Assembly: GCF_000165485.1 (NCBI RefSeq)
Contig: NC_014623.1
Location: forward strand, 4,111,501-4,175,500
Direction: 5' to 3'
DNA from: Stigmatella aurantiaca DW4/3-1
GTDB lineage: Bacteria > Myxococcota > Myxococcia > Myxococcales > Myxococcaceae
DNA length: 64,000 bases
This document shows positions 61,202-64,000 of the stretch, one piece after another. The translations under genes and the position numbers were made by a program. Positions within the stretch are counted from its first letter, which is position 1. Each line of letters starts with the position of its first letter. The notes beneath the pieces are model-generated. The model was not told the origin of the DNA and searched no databases. It was given only the letters and a program-made list of their open reading frames with translations.

Positions 61202-62232
61202 GGCTCGATGACCGCCGTGGCTTCGCCCGAGCCCTGCTCCACCCGTCCCACCGCGGTGGCCTTCACCCCGCGCGCGTTCAGCGTGCGCAGCGCCGCGTCC
61301 ACGTCCTCCTTCGCCACCACCACGGTGAACCCCAGGCCCATGTTGAAGGTGGAGAACATCTCGTCCCGGGGAACGCCTCCCAGCCGGGCGATGACATCGA
61401 ACAGCGCGGGCCGGGCCCACGCCTTCTCGCTGAGCACCGCGCGCGTCCCGTCCGGCAGGCACCGGGGCAGGTTGCCGGGAATGCCGCTGCCGGTGATGTG
61501 CGCCATCCCCTTCACCTTCACTACCTTCAGCAGGGCCTGGATGTCCTTCACGTAGATGCGCGTGGGCTCCAGCAGGGCCTCCGCCAGGGGCCGGTCCAGC
61601 CCCTCGGGCGTGGCCTCCAGGGCCAGCTTCCGGTCGTCCAGAAGCACCTTGCGTGCCAGCGAGTAGCCGTTGGAATGCAGGCCCGAGGAGGGAAGGCCGA
61701 GAACCACGTCTCCGGGGGCAATGCTCCGCCCATCGATGATCTCCGAGCGTTCCACCACGCCCACGCAGAAGCCGGCGAGATCATACTCTCCACGGCCGTA
61801 GAACCCCGGCATCTCGGCCGTCTCGCCGCCCAGCAGCGTGCACCCGGCCTGCTCACACCCGAGCGCGATGCCCTTCACCACCTCGGAGGCCGCGTCCACC
61901 TCCAGCCGCGAGGTGGCGAAGTAGTCCAGGAAGAACAGGGGCTCGGCGCCACAGGTGAGGATGTCGTTCACCGACATGGCCACCAGGTCGATGCCCACCG
62001 TGCCGTGCCGCCCCGCCAGAAAGGCCACCTTCAGCTTCGTGCCCACCCCATCCGTGCCGGACACCAGGACCGGCTCCCGGTACTTTCCCGGAGGAAGGGC
62101 GAACAGTCCGCCGAATCCACCCACACCGGACACCACCTCCGGGCGTACCGTGCGCGCGGCATAGGGCTTGATTCGCTCGACGAACGCGTCCCCCGCCTCG
62201 ATGTCCACTCCGGATTGCTTGTAGGTCGTCAC
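61198..62232 (-). CDS. purM: Phosphoribosylformylglycinamidine cyclo-ligase (AIR synthase)
   Basis: 344 residues from GTG 62232. Cyclises FGAM to AIR with ATP. Signatures: [30 protein letters not shown] and [12 protein letters not shown]. The frame stays open upstream past the start, but that part is antisense to the Crp-like gene and lacks homology. First gene of purM-purN-DUF523, each overlapping the next. Confidence 0.96.
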   Translation of the reverse strand: MTTYKQSGVDIEAGDAFVERIKPYAARTVRPEVVSGVGGFGGLFALPPGKYREPVLVSGTDGVGTKLKVAFLAGRHGTVGIDLVAMSVNDILTCGAEPLFFLDYFATSRLEVDAASEVVKGIALGCEQAGCTLLGGETAEMPGFYGRGEYDLAGFCVGVVERSEIIDGRSIAPGDVVLGLPSSGLHSNGYSLARKVLLDDRKLALEATPEGLDRPLAEALLEPTRIYVKDIQALLKVVKVKGMAHITGSGIPGNLPRCLPDGTRAVLSEKAWARPALFDVIARLGGVPRDEMFSTFNMGLGFTVVVAKEDVDAALRTLNARGVKATAVGRVEQGSGEATAVIEP

Positions 62233-62322
62233 GGCCGGACTTCTACCGGCAAGGCCCCCGGTTTGTCTTGCCAACAGTGAAATTTGACCCCAACGATGGG
62301 GACTGCTTGACTCGGAATTCAG

Positions 62323-62973
62323 ATGGGCGCCGAGGAAACCCTTTTTCAGCGGTTCGGACAGGAATTCCCCAAGGGCACGGTCCTCTTCCAGGAGGGCGAG
62401 CCTGGCAAGGACATGTTCGTCCTGCAGTCCGGGAAGATCACCATCTCGAAGAAGGTGCGCGAGGTGGAAAAGCACCTGGCGGTGCTGGGGCCGGGCGAGT
62501 TCTTCGGGGAGATGGCCATCATCTCCAACAAGCCGCGCAACGCCACCGCCACGGTGACGGAGGACGCGAAGCTGTTGGTCATCGACTCGAAGACCTTCGA
62601 GGCGATGATCCGCGGCAACGCCGAGATCGCCGTGCGGATGATCAAGAAGCTGGCCGAGCGGCTCTCGGAGATGTCCGCCCAAATCGAGAACCTGATGCAC
62701 TCGGATCCCGCCAGCCGGGTGGTGCACCAGATTCTCCACGCCTGCCAGTCCCGGGGACGCCCCGTGGAAGAGGGCATCGAGGTGGACCTCAACCCGCGCG
62801 AGCTGCCGCAGCAGCTCGGCGTGGGCGAGCCCGCCATCCGTCTCATGCTCAACCGCCTGGAGCGCTCGGGCCTCATCGAACGCAAGGGTGACAGCCTCAT
62901 CGTGTACGACACGGCCCGGCTGCACGACTTCCTCCAGTATCTGGAGATGAAGTGGAAGTTCGGAGACCTCTAG
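62323..62973 (+). CDS. Crp/Fnr-family cyclic-nucleotide-binding regulator
   Basis: 216 residues. Cyclic-nucleotide-binding domain about 8-120, with the phosphate cassette [16 protein letters not shown]63 and R72, the residues that hold ribose and phosphate, are both kept, so real nucleotide binding is likely. A dimer helix (about 105-135) leads to a winged helix (about 140-216; [20 protein letters not shown] is the recognition region). ATG 62323 is the first start of the domain. The stop is directly followed by the start of a phosphodiesterase gene. Confidence 0.9.
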   Translation: MGAEETLFQRFGQEFPKGTVLFQEGEPGKDMFVLQSGKITISKKVREVEKHLAVLGPGEFFGEMAIISNKPRNATATVTEDAKLLVIDSKTFEAMIRGNAEIAVRMIKKLAERLSEMSAQIENLMHSDPASRVVHQILHACQSRGRPVEEGIEVDLNPRELPQQLGVGEPAIRLMLNRLERSGLIERKGDSLIVYDTARLHDFLQYLEMKWKFGDL

Positions 62974-63729
62974 GTGAAGCTGAAAGTCCTCGGATGTCAT
63001 GGTGGCGAGCTGCCCTCGTGCCGGACCACCTGCTTCCTCCTGGATGAGGTGCTCGCGCTGGACGCGGGCGCCCTCACCAGCACGCTCTCGCTCGAGCAGC
63101 TGTGCAAGGTGGACGACATCCTCATTGGGCACAGCCACTTCGATCACACCAAGGATCTGCCGCTGCTGGCCGATCTGGTGATCGGCCGGCGCGACAGCCC
63201 CGTTACCATCCATGCCTCGCGGGAGTGCGCCCGGGCGCTGCGCACCTCCATGTTCAACAACGAGCTGTGGCCGGATTTCACCCGCATCCCCACGCGCAAG
63301 GCGCCGGTGTTGCGCATCAAGTCATTCCGGGCGGGCAGCACCTTCCAGATTGGCCCCTACACGGTGCAGTCCGTGCCGGTGAGCCACCCGGTGGAGTCCT
63401 GCGGCTTCATCATCTCCCGGGGAAAGACGGCCCTGGCCATGAGCGGGGACACTGGCCCCACGGACCGGCTGTGGAAGGCGCTCAACCAGGCCAAGAACCT
63501 CAAGGCGTTGCTGGTGGAGACGAGCTTCCCCAACGCACTGCAGCAACTGGCGGACCTGTCCGGGCACCTGACGCCGCGCACGCTCCAGTCGGAGCTGGCC
63601 AAGTTCAACCGCAATGGCACCGAGGTGCTCCTCTACCACCTCAAGCCCGCCTTCGTGAGCCAGCTCAAGCGGGAGCTGGCGGGGCTGCCGGTGGAAATCC
63701 TGGAGCTGGGGGACAGTTTCGAGTTCTGA
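62974..63729 (+). CDS. Class II cyclic-nucleotide phosphodiesterase, metallo-beta-lactamase fold
   Basis: 251 residues from GTG 62974, the base after the previous stop codon. The metal motif H-S-H-F-D-H (53-58) is complete, later ligands are available in [15 protein letters not shown] and Y-H-L-K-P, and the order matches the PDE1-like class II cyclic AMP phosphodiesterases of the beta-lactamase fold. No signal peptide. Next to a nucleotide-binding regulator with intact ligand residues, hydrolysis of the regulator's cyclic nucleotide is the simplest reading. Confidence 0.82.
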   Translation: MKLKVLGCHGGELPSCRTTCFLLDEVLALDAGALTSTLSLEQLCKVDDILIGHSHFDHTKDLPLLADLVIGRRDSPVTIHASRECARALRTSMFNNELWPDFTRIPTRKAPVLRIKSFRAGSTFQIGPYTVQSVPVSHPVESCGFIISRGKTALAMSGDTGPTDRLWKALNQAKNLKALLVETSFPNALQQLADLSGHLTPRTLQSELAKFNRNGTEVLLYHLKPAFVSQLKRELAGLPVEILELGDSFEF

Positions 63730-63740
63730 AGAACCAGGGG

Positions 63741-63768
63741 TTGACGTGAGGGCCGAGCCGGATTAACC
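63741..63768 (+). promoter_or_regulatory. Candidate promoter of accD
   Basis: TTGACG at 63741-63746 and TTAACC at 63763-63768 with 16 bases between, 11 bases before the accD ATG. No ribosome site precedes that ATG, so a nearly leaderless transcript would result. Weak -10 match. Confidence 0.25.
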
Positions 63769-63779
63769 CGGCGCCTCCC

Positions 63780-64000
63780 ATGGCCTGGTTTTCCAAGAAG
63801 CCCCGTATCGCCGCCCGCCAGGAGCCCACCGAGGAGCAAGCGCCTTCTCGAATGCAGGGCCTGTGGGCCAAGTGCGAAAACTGCGACGAGATCATCTACC
63901 GGCAAGAGCTGGAGAAGAATATCATGGTGTGCCCGCACTGCGAGCACCACCATCCCTGGCCGGCGCGCGCCCGGTTGGCCGGGCTGCTGGACCCGGACAG
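63780..64000 (+). CDS. accD: Acetyl-CoA carboxylase carboxyltransferase beta subunit (5' part)
   Basis: The first 73 codons are in the window; the gene runs off the right edge. M-A-W-F-S-K-K-P-R-I is followed by L-W-A-K-C-E-N-C-D-E-I-I-Y and V-C-P-H-C-E-H-H, the four-Cys zinc ribbon that opens AccD. With AccA it transfers carboxyl from biotin to acetyl-CoA, giving malonyl-CoA for fatty acids. Confidence 0.93.
   Translation, partial: MAWFSKKPRIAARQEPTEEQAPSRMQGLWAKCENCDEIIYRQELEKNIMVCPHCEHHHPWPARARLAGLLDPD

Overview
The window looks like chromosome of a Cystobacterineae myxobacterium (the Stigmatella/Cystobacter/Hyalangium/Myxococcus group). It has very high GC with strong third-position GC, frequent GTG starts and stop/start overlaps of the GTGA/ATGA type. 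It also carries tandem metzincin proteases with MYXO-CTERM-like tails, a Hanks-type kinase, a chemosensory cluster, an MglA-like GTPase, a DUF4388 protein and many lipoproteins. I see no rRNA, CRISPR array, intact insertion sequence or prophage. Genus-level placement is inference.

Layout. 1-1515: the broken 3' end of an unrecognised gene and a decayed SMP-30/royal-jelly-like lipoprotein remnant. 1689-7149: an unknown membrane protein, then pdhA-pdhB-pdhC (pyruvate dehydrogenase E1 alpha, E1 beta, E2). 7225-10774: small hypotheticals and two receiver-domain regulators. 10826-13036: tRNA-Gln and tRNA-Glu with a terminator, a small exported protein and gltX. 13148-16294: four overlapping genes, namely an exported protein, two tandem metalloproteases and a HAD phosphatase. 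16301-18292: a Ser/Thr kinase ending in a TonB-like domain. 18553-25676: a chemosensory operon cheW-cheR-mcp-cheY-cheW-cheA(REC) without cheB, convergent with a degenerate histidine kinase. 26925-33869: a heparinase-like protein, a UDP-sugar dehydrogenase, an exported TldD-like protein and a lectin/thaumatin-like lipoprotein. 34019-36730 is accessory in character: a Cys-rich lipoprotein, a DUF4157 (eCIS-type) protein, a DUF4190/pilin-like protein and a LysR remnant. 36758-41610: a large repeat-built lipoprotein gene disrupted by a frameshift. 41915-50735: DUF3052, hemerythrin-like, peptidase-MA lipoprotein, metalloenzyme, DUF4388, MglA-like GTPase, anmK, a papain-like protein lacking its Cys, murQ and rpmB. 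50833-54575: an FAD oxidoreductase, a HAD phosphatase and an APC permease. 54686-57948: a tight operon of two different UbiA prenyltransferases, an unknown soluble protein and a lycopene-cyclase-like membrane protein. 57964-60079: an SMP-30-like exported protein divergent from a LysR regulator, with a perfect T-N11-A palindrome between them. 60060-62232: purM-purN-DUF523. 62323-64000: a cyclic-nucleotide-binding regulator, a metallo-beta-lactamase-fold phosphodiesterase and the start of accD.

How genes work together. The pdh genes form acetyl-CoA, and accD at the right edge would commit it to fatty acids. murQ and anmK both handle anhydro-MurNAc during cell-wall recycling. The regulator at 62323 and the phosphodiesterase at 62974 look like a sensor/eraser pair for a cyclic nucleotide. 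The strongest candidate for an undescribed system is the two-UbiA plus lycopene-cyclase-like operon, whose content recalls C50 carotenoid loci but whose product cannot be read from sequence. All calls were made by reading sequence and translations; no database search was run.
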